Positions 22,301 to 34,300 of a DNA stretch of 64,000 bases are shown piece after piece (position 1 is the first letter of the stretch; every line of letters begins with the position of its first letter). The stretch covers positions 22,072,006 to 22,136,005 of the forward strand of contig CM046859.1 in assembly GCA_025617745.1 (NCBI GenBank). The letters are read 5' to 3'. The DNA is from Heliocidaris erythrogramma (Eukaryota; Echinodermata; Echinoidea; Camarodonta; Echinometridae). The position numbers and the translations under genes are program-made. Below the pieces are notes generated by a model. That model did no database searches and was not told the origin of the DNA. It was given only the letters and a program-made list of their open reading frames with translations.

Positions 22301-25300
22301 AATGTTTCTAAAGAAATTGTTGATAAGAAAACTAGAATTGTGCGTCCTTTGAAGGACAGTGGATTGCGGTTGTTTGGTCAATGGTTAACAGCACAAACGT
22401 GGGAAGAAGTTTTTTTTAATACTTCTGAATTATCATTAATGTAGGTTGATTGATAGCATTAAAACTAAACTTGATTTATACGTACCTTCGCATGAAGTGA
22501 AAGTTAGTAAAACTGATAAACCTTGGCCGTTGGGTAACTCCTTTTATTAAATCGCTCATACGTGATCGACAAAAAGCTTTTAAAAAACGAAATGACAATG
22601 TTTGGAGACACTTAAAAGAAGACACCACTGACAAATTTTAGCACTTTTACAATTTTTAATGTTATAAAACTAGTCAGATTGACCAAAAAACTCATCGCTC
22701 AGGTCGATAAAATCATAGATCTCGATTTAAAAAAAATAAATATTACAATATCTACTAGTACGAGCCGCAAAAATCCGTTACGTCACTGCAGCACTACTGG
22801 TTTTACCATGGCAAATCACGGTAATGCCGATTTGGAGCAATACACAGATCGCTTTCACAGCGCCTATAAAAATGCTATTTGTGAGACAATTATGTATGAC
22901 AAAAAGAAAATGTTATTCATTTTTCAGTTTTTGGTATTTTTGAATATTATCTGCTGAAAAAATAAAGTGCTTTAGCAAATTTTTTTCACAATTTATCGAA
23001 TTAATAAAATTAAAATTGCCACTACTGTTTGTGATCGTTCGTACGTGCTTCCCATTATACGCGTGTACTTTGAGGCACGCGCGGAAAGCTAATGCAGCAA
23101 GCTGCATTGTTTACGTTCTTACGTTCGCGATATAGATAGCAAGTACGACATTAACATAAATTCCTGGTTAATCTGCAAGTAAAATCTGATCACATTCTTC
23201 AATAAGCTTGTAATCTAAGCTAAGGAGATGAATGAGGGATTTTCTGGGCGAAGAAAGATTGCTTGCTTGTAAAGATTTTGTGGGAGAATATGGTTGGTAC
23301 AGCGTCTGGCTTTAGCAGCTTCCTGGGTTTGTATCCCAGGCACACGGCTTGTAGGTTGGTCTCGAACGCCAAAACGTCAAAATGGTCTTCACAGACCACT
23401 CGAAAACGGGAATAAATGTACGTTTTGACGTTGAATTTAGTTGTTCCAATGTTCCTTATCCATACAGCACACCTTTCTCTATCCTTCTTCGGATCAGGGA
23501 TGGCAAAAAAAGATTTTACGGGACAATTTCACGACGATTCGAACAGTAAATTGCTTGGCACAACGGCATTTATGCAACTCCACGAATATGTATGCATGCG
23601 CTATCGTCTGCTTTTACGGACGCGTAACGCACACGCATTGTGGTGGAAACTCAAAGTGCTGCAATGACGTGACAGCTTTGGCCGACACGAGCCAATTTGC
23701 GTATCGACAGTGGCAAAATCATACTTTTTATATCAAAATATACGCACTTGTAGGCTGTTCAAAAATTACAATTTCGATACTGATTAGTTCCTAGGGACAT
23801 GCAGAACAACATATTTTTTCAAAATTTGCCAGTGGTGTCTTCTTTTAAGAAATAAAGTTGCTCAAGCCATTTCTGTTGCAAAAAAGAATTATTATAACAC
23901 CCGTATTAAAAGGGAAAATTAATCCATCAGCCTGGTATAGACATATAAAAATACTTACAAACGGTAATCAGGACTACTGTATAAGCTGATACTTTCGCGT
24001 ACAGATATTTTCGCGAATGGCGACCTCTGCCACATATTCACGTGTTGTTAAATTCGCGTTCACCACCACACAACAGATCTAGAGAAAGACAAGGGAATAA
24101 CCTAAACAGAGTTGATATTCCCCATCTGAAAGTGGAAAAAGCGAATACATTTACACATCGCGGGCGCGGGAATTGTAATGGGGCCAAAAAAATCTGAGCA
24201 AGCAATTATTAGGGCTAGCTAGCTAGGCATGCTAGGGGATCGCGAAACGACAACGACAACGCATGGTTTGTACTACTAATAGTACAGCACTGTATTGTTC
24301 GCCTTGTAAAAATGTGCTCTCGTAATGTTGCATGTTCATATGAGAATATTTTCGCGTGTTGTTAAATTCGCGGGTGATCTTTCATTCGCGAAATCCGCGA
24401 AAATAAAACCCTCGCGAAAATAACAGCTTATACAGTATATCCCAATAATGATTCCTGGTATTGAGATTCAAAACAATCACTATTCTAAACAAGCAGCTAA
24501 TGCAATAAATGATTTCTTTGTGTCTATTGCTGCTAACCTTTCTCCTTTAAATAGAAAATCATTACCAGCCTTTGTACCTTCTCAATTTGAAAGTCCAGAG
24601 ATTAGTTGTTGGGACGTCTATTGTAGATTACGGAAATTACAGTTACATAAAGCATAGATCTGTTAAAGATGATCTTCCAGTTTATATTATTAGGGAATTT
24701 GCCTGTGAATTGAGTTTACCGATTACTAGGATTCGTAATATTTCTTTCAGACAAGGTGCTATACCTTCACAGTGGAGATTCGGTCAAGTAACTCCTATTC
24801 CAAAATCTCACCCACCTTGTATAAATAATTTGCGTCCTATAGCTTTGACTTCACATTTCTCTAAGTTGGCTGAATCTTTTATGGCTCAGTGGTTATTGAA
24901 AGACATTGAGAAACAGATTGATGTATACCAGTTGGGTAACAGACCCGGATTATCTACATCACATTTAACCTTGTTGGTCTTTTACATTATCTTTATCAAC
25001 ATGCAGAATATAATAAGTCATTGTCTACTGTTGTATGTACAGATTTTTAGGAAGGCATTTGATCGCTTGGATCACAGTATTCTAATTGAAAATATGATAA
25101 ATATGCATATAAAACCTTGGATAATAAATTGGATAATTAGTTTTTTAGAATGTCGTAAACAAAGTACTTTATATCATGGAACTATGTCTGATATTATATT
25201 CCCAATTTGCATATAATGACGTCATCACTTTTATGCAACTTCGAGTATATCTCCCTTAATATGAATCGTTTTTCGCCTAGTTTTTGATATGTTGTAGCTG

Positions 25301-28300
25301 AGATAATACTCTACAAGATCAGTCGCCACCATTTTTCATTTTGATGACGTCATCACAGTGAAATTTTCAATTAAAGATACCATGTCAGAATTTTCCCTAT
25401 TTGCGTTTCTATGGAAGATGATTTTTTTTCGAATCATGAATCTACATGACATTGTTCTCTGAGCAGTGATGTTTCTATTGGTTTCTATAGGTCCTAATCA
25501 ATCATGAATATGCGTGATAACAATAATCTAAAATATGAAAACTAGTGGAAATAGATAAATACATTTAGATTTGGGATTAAGCTTTGAACTGCGATAGAAA
25601 TTGTACTTACATTAACTATTGTAATGTTGTACACAATTTCAAGATGCATTTTCATATTTCATTAATAAAAGTGTAATCTAGTTAGTAACCATTTTTTATA
25701 GCACTACAACTATGTCCCTATATATAATGAATGTGATACAATTGCTTAGTAGCTAGGTATAGGATGTAGGTTATAGGATTTAGGATTTATAGGAGTAGGA
25801 TAGGATTAATAATTAGGATTAATAATGCCATGTGATTGTTCCTGTAGACACCCACTTATATTAATTTTATAGTTAATTAATTTCTTATTGGTCCTATAAG
25901 ACACCTTCTATAGGTCCTATAGGAAACCTACAGGATTTCTTTATTGGTCCTATAGAAACCTACAGGATTATCAGTCCCATAGACACCCATAGGAATTCTA
26001 TGGGTGCCCCATATACCATTTCCATATAGAAACCTAGAGAGACCTATAAAATAGAGACCTATGTATAGAAATTCTGTCTATAGGATTTTCGACCTGGGTA
26101 TAACTTGCATGTATTTTCTTTATCTCCAATTATGTTGGGCATCTGTGGAAGTAAAGTTGAATTGAATTGAAATTGGAATGATTTATAAGGAAAGCATATG
26201 AACTATAAAAGTATAATAAAAGGAAACTGAATTAGTTTTAATAGCATACCCCACTTGAATGTTAAGCACTAGAACGTACATACATGATCGTATGTGCATA
26301 ATTGTCCAATTCCATTGAGATGTGATATCCAGGAAGTTTTTGTTAAGTTGTTTATGTTTTTCAAGTGTTTTGTCAGTGATTTTTACTGACAACTGTTACA
26401 TGTATAAGCTAGTGAAATCTTTGCATCCGATTGGCTGAGAGCAAATATATAAAAATCACTTACAAAACACTTGATGAAACGCTCCCCAGATCCAAACAAT
26501 CTTTTTACAAGCGTATGTATGATGAACCATTCAGTATTACATGTAGGTCTACACATGTATATATATATATATATATATATAAAGTTCAAAAGTTCTGCGA
26601 CGGAGTTTAAAAAGTAGAGAGAGACACAGAATAAATTACTCTGTTAGACACAAACGGTTCAATATTTCGCCTATAAGGCTTCTTCAGGAAATGATACCAA
26701 GTACAAAAAATGCACCAAGGATGTAGTGCATAGCGCGTAATTATTGTCAAAACAACAAGTGTAAATAATCCACCGAGTCAAGGTGCGAGAAAGAGTGAGA
26801 GAGAGAGAGGAGAGAGAGGAAAGGAGAAAGAGAGAGAGAGAGAAGGAGACAGACACACACATACACACAGTGATGAAGAAAGATAAAGAAAGCAAAGGAT
26901 AGGAAGAGAGAGAAAGAGAGAGAGAGGGAAGTAAAGGAGGAAGAGAAAAATAAGGAGAGACGGAAAAAAAAGGTGAGAAGAAAGAGGAAGAGGGTTAGAA
27001 AACAGAAAAGGAAGACAAAAAGGAGAAAAGAAAAAGAAGAAAAAAAAGAAAAAAAATTTAAAAAGGAGGGGAGAGAAGAAAAGAAACAAAAGAAAGAGAA
27101 AGAGAGAGAGAGAGAGAAAAGAAACCAAGGAAGAGAACAAAAGCAAAGTACAAAAAGGAAGGAGAATGAAAGAAGCATTACAAAATTACGAAGAAGGAAA
27201 TGAACGGAAACTGGCATTGATACCATGAGGTTGGAGCGTGCCAAGATGATCCTTTCCTCATCTGTTACCCAGCACTGCTTAAGGACACAAACTTTCAGAT
27301 CGTTGATCGTGTGATTAGCAAGATTGAAGTGTTGGGCAACAGGGAGACCACTAGTGTTGAGGCGAATCGAACGAAGATGCTCCGTCACTCGATCAGCCAG
27401 TCTCCGTTTTGTCTCCCCTACGTACAACTTTCTGCAAGAAATCAAGTTCATGCAATAGATAATGTTTGTAGAAGTGCAGGAGAAAGTTTTGGTCACATTC
27501 CATGATCCCTTAGGTCCAGTGATGGTGGTGGCATCCGTTACATGAGAACAGGTCTTGCATCTAGGTCGACGACAGGGAACTGTACCAAGTGGTGATCGCG
27601 TATCCGTATCAACTTGTTCCTGAGCAGGCTGTAGAGTAGATTTCACAGGAATTCTTCTTAGACTAGAATCCTTCCTATATGCCATTAAAGGCATATCTCT
27701 GAAGATATCCTTAGTTTGGGGATGGTCGCTGAGCATCTTGAAGTTCTTCCTCATGACATGGGCGACTTGAGCACTTGAGGGGTGATATGTGAAGACCATA
27801 GGTACTCGGGCAGCATTTTCCTTCTCTTAGGGCTGTAGCAAGGCTTCGTGCTGGGTCTGGGGGACAATCTTCTGCTTTTCTTCTTCGATAACTTTGGTAG
27901 GGTATCCCTGCCTGTTAAATAAACCAGTCATCTCGTTGATATGGCATTTGTAGTCCACGTCAGTGCTACATAGTCTGCGAAACTGCGTGAACTGGGATCT
28001 GGGGATAGATCGCTTACACGAAGGTGGATGAGACGAGCTGTAGTTGAGGAAACAGTGGGCATCAGTTGGTTTGTAGTGAACCCCAGTTCTAATGCTGGTC
28101 CCATCAACAGTGAGTTCTACGTCCAAGAAAGCTATGGAAGTGGAAGAAATTTGAGGGATGGATAGTAGCCATTGAAATGAGCTATCAATGAAAGCAGCAC
28201 TTCTCTCGAGCTAGTGGCTATGCCTAGATAGTCATCTATGTAACGTAAGAGAAGGAGGGGCTTGGTTCCATTAAAGGTAGATAAGATCTTACTCTCCATA

Positions 28301-31300
28301 TAGCCCATAAATAGACAGGCATACGAAGGGCCCATTTCAGTTCCCATAGCAACTCCCTGTCTTTGCAGATGGCATCTTCCGTCAAACTGGAAAGATGACA
28401 AGTTGAGCACCAGTTCGGTTAGGCATAGCACGGTCCTGTTATCGGGCCTATCAGCTGAGGGGTTTGCAAGTGAGAAATGCTGGATAGCCTTCAAACCCTT
28501 GTCGCTGGGTATGTTAGTATACAATGCCGAAACATCCATGGTGAAGAGGAAGTGATCCATACCCTGTGGTAGAGTGATATTCTGTACACATCGAATAGCA
28601 TCTGACGAATCCCTCACATATGTAGGTAGTGACTTCACCAGAGGGGAGAAAATGCTATCGAGATATCGGCTAATGAGTTCAGTCAGACAACATATAAACC
28701 CCTCAAAAAAAGTTCTGCAATTCAAATTTGAGCCTTGATATCTTTTTGGCGGCTTTTTAATCATTCTTGATTTTTAAATCATTGGAAAGTTCATTTATCC
28801 CCCTTCACATCCATGCCCCATTTGTAATGGTTATGTCATCCTTGAATGCACAGCACCCCTGAATAGAGGGCAAAGTCAAAAGTGAAAAGTTGCAAATTGA
28901 ATGGCTATCTTGGCTATTGTCTATTGCATCGACCGGGTAACAGCGTTTGGAGGAGGCAGTGTTGTGGTGTGGGGTGGCATATCTGCTGAGGGAAAGACAC
29001 AGCTTACCATCGTTGATGGAAACCTGACAGCAGAGAGATACCGTGACAACATTCTTCGGCCAGAGGTCATCCCATACATGCGCAATCTTGGACCAAACGC
29101 CATCTTCCAAGATGACAACGTCCGCCCACACAGAGCAAGGATCAAGGAGGAGGCAGTGACGAGGATGGATTGGCCTGCGAACAGCCCTGACTTGAACCCA
29201 ATCGAGCACCTGTGGGACCAGCTTGGCCGTGCAGTACGCGCCAGAGTGACAGATCACACTACACTGGCTGAGTTGCGACAGATCCTTATCGAAGAGTGGA
29301 ACCTCATCCCACAGCACGCATCACCAGGCTGGTGACAAACATGAGGAGGAGATGCCACGCTGTCGTAGCTGTATTTGGATCTTCTACTCGCTACTGAACT
29401 TCTGATCCTTTGCTATTCCACATTTGATGTGCATGTTACTCAATAAAAAGTGCCAAACATTTTGTCATTTGCAAATTTGTGTATTTGTGTTTGTTTTTGT
29501 TTCGTTAGAGAGGGGAGAGAGAGTTAAAGAACATGAGTTCACATCAAGAAAGGGGAATGTGTTTGTTGAAGTGATAGGGTTACATGGCTGAAAATGAGAT
29601 AATTTGCTGAGGGGAGACTTTTTTCCCCACCGCAGTTGTGTACTGCTAAGGTGGAAACTTGAAATATTCTGCATGAAACCAAAACACAATATTAATGTTA
29701 TCACAATCAGTTGCTGATTAAAACACATTCCATCTTAAAACAAAAGAATAATTCCACTTCAAAATCACTGAAAACAATATTTGTCCACCAAACAAGGGAT
29801 TACAGCAGAAACATGCACACCTAATACAAAATTAAACAAACCAAAAGGAATAAAAACAAAGAAACAAAACCTTTCATTGCAGTTAAGAACTCAGTGTGAA
29901 CAATAACAATGCATTCTGCAACTTTTCACTTTTGACTTTGCCCTATATTTAGGTGCACTGCACATTCTGTGATTACATAATCAATACAAATGTGGTATCA
30001 TTGTGAAGGTGAATAAACAAGCTTTACAATGATATCAAACTTGATGATGATCATACAGTTACTAGAGAGATATAAATGCTTAAACTTGAATTGCAGAACT
30101 TTTTTTGAGGGGTTTAGAAGGTTTAGAGAGTTTAGGGTTCCTTTGAATGAGATTAGTAGCGCTTGGCGGTAGATGTTCATTCTCGATGAGATCCCGTACG
30201 GTGTCTTTCACTATTGCTGCTGCTCCTCTGTAGGGTCTACATTGAGCGGGGTGTAGAAAGTACCACCGTACAGCTGACTGACGGCTACAGTGACATAGAG
30301 GTCTCGTTTCCATACAACGACAGCACCACCTTTGTCTGCTGGTTTGATAACATAGTCTCTGTTGTTGCGAAGTGATTTCAAGGCTGTGGCTTCAGACGGG
30401 CTGAGATTGGAAGAGGAACGGGTGTCCTGGAAGTCATAGGTAGCAATGTCTGATCTACATTTCTTGATGAATAAATCAAGATTTTCAAACTCGCCTTTAG
30501 GGGGTGTCCAATGGGAACGTCGTGGTTGGAGCGAGTCAAACGAAACGGGAGGACACGTCGAGGAGGAGGACATGTTATGATTAATAACATTCTCATCAGA
30601 GTTAGCGTTAACACCAGAAGAGTTAGAAGAGTCAGTAGATGCTTCAAATATATGTCAGCCCAAATGTAGAGGTGTTGTGGATCAGTGGATAAGTCCCCGG
30701 ACTGTGAACCACGAGGTCCGGGGTTCAAATCCCACCGCAGCACTAGCGTCCTTTGGCAAGACATTAATCTACATTTGCCACTCTCAACCCAGGTGTTAAA
30801 TGAGTACCCGGTAGGATGCGAAAGTTAATGTCGTTTGCTTTAATGTGAGCGCCACTGTACTGCCCATTGCTGGAATACTCCCCAGGGAGCGGAGAATGTG
30901 CATACATTAGGGGTGGGAGTTTTGGGTATTTTTTCAATTCGGGACCCCGACGATTTTTCGGGCGGGTTCCCGGTTACCTGAAAATCATATAACACAAATT
31001 ACAAGCTTATATTTACCCTTAAGAAGCTATTAACACTGGGAAAAACTCGAAAGCGCATCACTGCAGTGGGGTGCTACATGGATATTTACATGTAGATATT
31101 GAATGGCTGGTCAACGTTATCTACCACCTTGTCATGTTACATACATGAGTAATCATTAAATACTTATTTTCGGGAAACGGGCATGTAATATTTTGACCCG
31201 GGACCCGATGCTCTCGGGCGGGACCCGGGTACCCGGTTTTTAGTCCCAGCACTAGCATACATGTACATTGTGTGCGGGCATGCCAGAATCCAATGACCGG

Positions 31301-34300
31301 GGTAATAATATATCTGTAAAGTGCTTAGAGACATCACCGATGTATTAGGCGCTATATAAAAAAAGCGGAATAATAATATTTCCGATCATAGGGGGAATCC
31401 GAACAATGCGGTTTATTCCGTCACAATAAAAATTGGGCATTAAGGGGAATTTCGATGGCCGTTACGGGGAATGATAACAATAGTCTGAGATAAAAGGATT
31501 CCCCCTATGGCTCCAAAATGAGTAATATTTGTATCATTCCCGTAACGCCGGTCGAATTTCCCCTTAACGCCGAATTTCTATTGTGACGTAATAAACCGCA
31601 TTGTTAGGATTTCCCCTATAGCCCAAAATAGGGATATATATATATAGCAAAATTATAATTTAGTTTAGTCAAATCTTCCTAACCAATTTAGTTAATTATA
31701 CACGAACTTAATTTTCTGAGAAGTATAATTTGTCTTTGGAATCAATACTACCAAAATGTTAATTTACCAAATGAGATTTCTGGGTTATATTGTATAATCG
31801 TTGTCTTTGTTATCATGATTCATGAATACTTTCTCTTTGCAATATATTTTATTATAAGGACAGATCAAATATCCTGTCTGAACGGTCTTTTGTGATTTGT
31901 AACTTTTATTAGCTCGTCTTTTATTTTTTAAAACTGTAACGGTAATTTATTAATGCACATTTACATGTATATGTAATATGCAAATGTTGATTTATTTTCA
32001 TTGTAAATATGACAGCATCGGTATTTTGACTATGGTCATGTCTTTTATTGTCAACAAAACCGAAACAGAATTGAAATTGAATTGAAATTGAAAAGATATG
32101 TTCAAAGCCCTTTTCTATCAAAATGCAGAGAACTTACACTGTAGTATTATCTTTTTTCAAAAAAACTTCTTTTTGAAACTGTAGATGTGAGGCTTGTGGG
32201 AGGGTCCAATGATGCTGAAGGGAGAGTGGAGATCTACTACTTATCACGATGGGGTACAGTATGTGATGATAACTGGGACATAGAGGATTCGCTGGTGGTG
32301 TGTCGGCAGCTGGGTTATTCTGGAAATGCCGAAACTCACGCCAGTGCTGCCTTTGGTCAAGGAAGCGGGACGATCTGGTTAGATGAAGTGAGTTGTACAG
32401 GGACCGAAACATCGTTGTCGTTGTGCTATCATCGCGCTTGGGGAAGCAATGACTGTAGTCATTCAGAAGATGTAGGTGTCAGGTGTCAGGCAGAAGGTGG
32501 TAAGTTTAGTTTACCAAGTTTTATTTATTACTGACTAAAGTGACAGTGAGTTTTGCTATAAATATCTTTAATTCTCAAACTGAAATGCAAATTCCAAGTA
32601 CATTATTAATACTATAGACCTTCATATTAGAGAGTTATTTCTAAATTATTTAATCTAATTGTTGTCAAAGTTGAGTTAATTGCATATATAGTGCTGGTCA
32701 AAGTTTCGGTACAACCTGGATTTTGAGACGAGTCTTTACTTCAGTGTCTATTCCCATTTCCCCACATAATGAGCATGTCTAGGCCTTAATACAAATGTTG
32801 GTGTTTTATACATGTACCATGATTGATGATATTCCTGACCACCATTAATGCCACAACATATTTCTGAAATAAGCAATGTCCCATAGTCTTTAATCAGATG
32901 ACATTGAAGGCACCTTGAGCATCCCTTGGGATGGATATATGCGCATTATAAATGTAGCTATTATCATTATTTCACAAAACATCACAGTAACAACCAGAAA
33001 ACATATTTTTATTCAAGCTACATACATGTAATATGCAGGATCGATCAGTGAATACAAAAATAGATATAACATGGAATAACAGCCTTGGTGAGCTTTTTCT
33101 GTACGTGAACCCTAAATGGCATAGGTGGGACGAGTTGAAAAGAAGTGGCAAAGAGACATTTTGGACTGTTGCTGCATGAATATATTTAAAGTTGACAAAT
33201 GAAAGTAATCATGTAGACATGGTAAATGTTTTTGATTTACAAGGCTGTAAACGATCTCTAATGTAAGAGTCAGTTTTCTATCAGTTTTGGGCAAACAAGT
33301 GTGTTTAAAAGAAAGGATCATTAGGCTGCTTTTTGCCAGTTTTAATTTTTGTCTCGCCTGTGTATTAAAGCAAAACGCAAGACATACATGTAACCTGTAA
33401 GTGCTGCTTTTCCGATGGTGGCGACGTCTACAATTTTGGAAATGGTCCTATTCAAAATTATGTTTTCAATTTCCATGAAACTTGCACACAACGGTTGTGG
33501 AGTATCACAAATAATGTGGAACAAATTTCAGGTCAAATGTCAAGGTCAAAAGGTCAATTAAGGTCAATTGTGCCCCTAAAACGTAACCTGAGGTTAAGTT
33601 TTTGAAATTTTACTTTATTCAAAAGTATTGTTCAAATTCTTTGAAACTTAGCATCATTCTTTGTAGGGATTTTCTTTTTGTCATCCTCTTTCAAATGAAT
33701 ACCCAAATCTTAAATTTTCATCACTTTAAAGGTCACCTAATGACCTCGGTTAAGTTATTGGTAAAATTTAGTGTTATTTCATACACATACATGTATTCTG
33801 CTTCTTAAAACACACAGCTTGATTTCAAAGGAACTTCAGCATCCAATGAATTTTAGTTGAAGGGGATTTAAGTTATTACAAATGGGGTACCTGGCCCACA
33901 CGTGGGGGGGGGGGGGAGCTCAGGGGCAGCACCCCTTAAGTGCCCCAACCTGTGATTTTTCACCAAGTGAAAATTTTGCCCGATAACTGCACAATGCAGG
34001 CGAGACTGCCCTGGGCATTTCCCTTTTTTTTAAATCAAGAAAGAAAAAAATACACATGTTACATGTAAGTATCAAAACATTGGTATATGATTACATATTT
34101 GATACCCTGGGGTATCAACTAATAATTCACCATTTTGTTTAATTTTTTTTTTCAGTGCTGTACCCTGGGTTGCCCAAAAATGTGTAAAAGTAATTGTACC
34201 CCCGCCAAACGAAGTTTGAAGGGGGTATATAGGAATCAGTCGATGGTTGGTCGGTCGGTCGGGCGGGCGGTCGGTCGGGCGGTCGGTCGGTCCGTTGCAA

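Larger units (their letters stand above)
21700..25215 (+). pseudogene. CR1/L2-like LINE, broken endonuclease and reverse transcriptase
   Basis: A dead non-LTR retrotransposon in pieces. 21730-22227 encodes an apurinic-type endonuclease domain: IIALTETW near the start, QGGGVALL, then a degenerate LSDFND in place of GDFN. After a frame change, 22240-22444 has RSGHN where SDH is expected. 22530-22640 continues with [19 protein letters not shown]. 23850-23925 has [12 protein letters not shown]. 24448-24657 and 24657-25215 encode the reverse transcriptase fingers and palm, with LRPIALTS and motif A as [11 protein letters not shown]. The YADD box is missing, so the coding region ends early. Two insertions interrupt it, about 22640-23830 and 23977-24435. 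Confidence 0.75.
26590..30645 (-). mobile_element. Penelope-like element (RT plus GIY-YIG), dead, minus strand
   Basis: Read on the minus strand, 30573-30214 has the N-terminal [19 protein letters not shown] motif. A frameshift follows, then EHLPP up to about 30117. After a Tc1-like insertion the reverse transcriptase resumes at 28696: [23 protein letters not shown], and the catalytic YIDD at 28231-28242. A second frameshift near 28130 leads to [16 protein letters not shown] third near 27810 leads to the linker with CRRPRCKTC and a GIY-YIG nuclease ([17 protein letters not shown]) near 27400. The part normally holding the LPKIHKP-type box appears deleted. Together the reverse transcriptase and C-terminal GIY-YIG domain define endonuclease-bearing Penelope-like elements. 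Confidence 0.8.

Noticed and set aside
26747-27150. Long Ser/Phe/Leu-rich membrane-like protein frames
   Set aside because: They are translations of the CT-rich strand of the polypurine tract; composition alone explains them.
30668-30742. tRNA gene on the plus strand
   Set aside because: It is the head of a SINE whose body and tail match another copy at 1630-1905.
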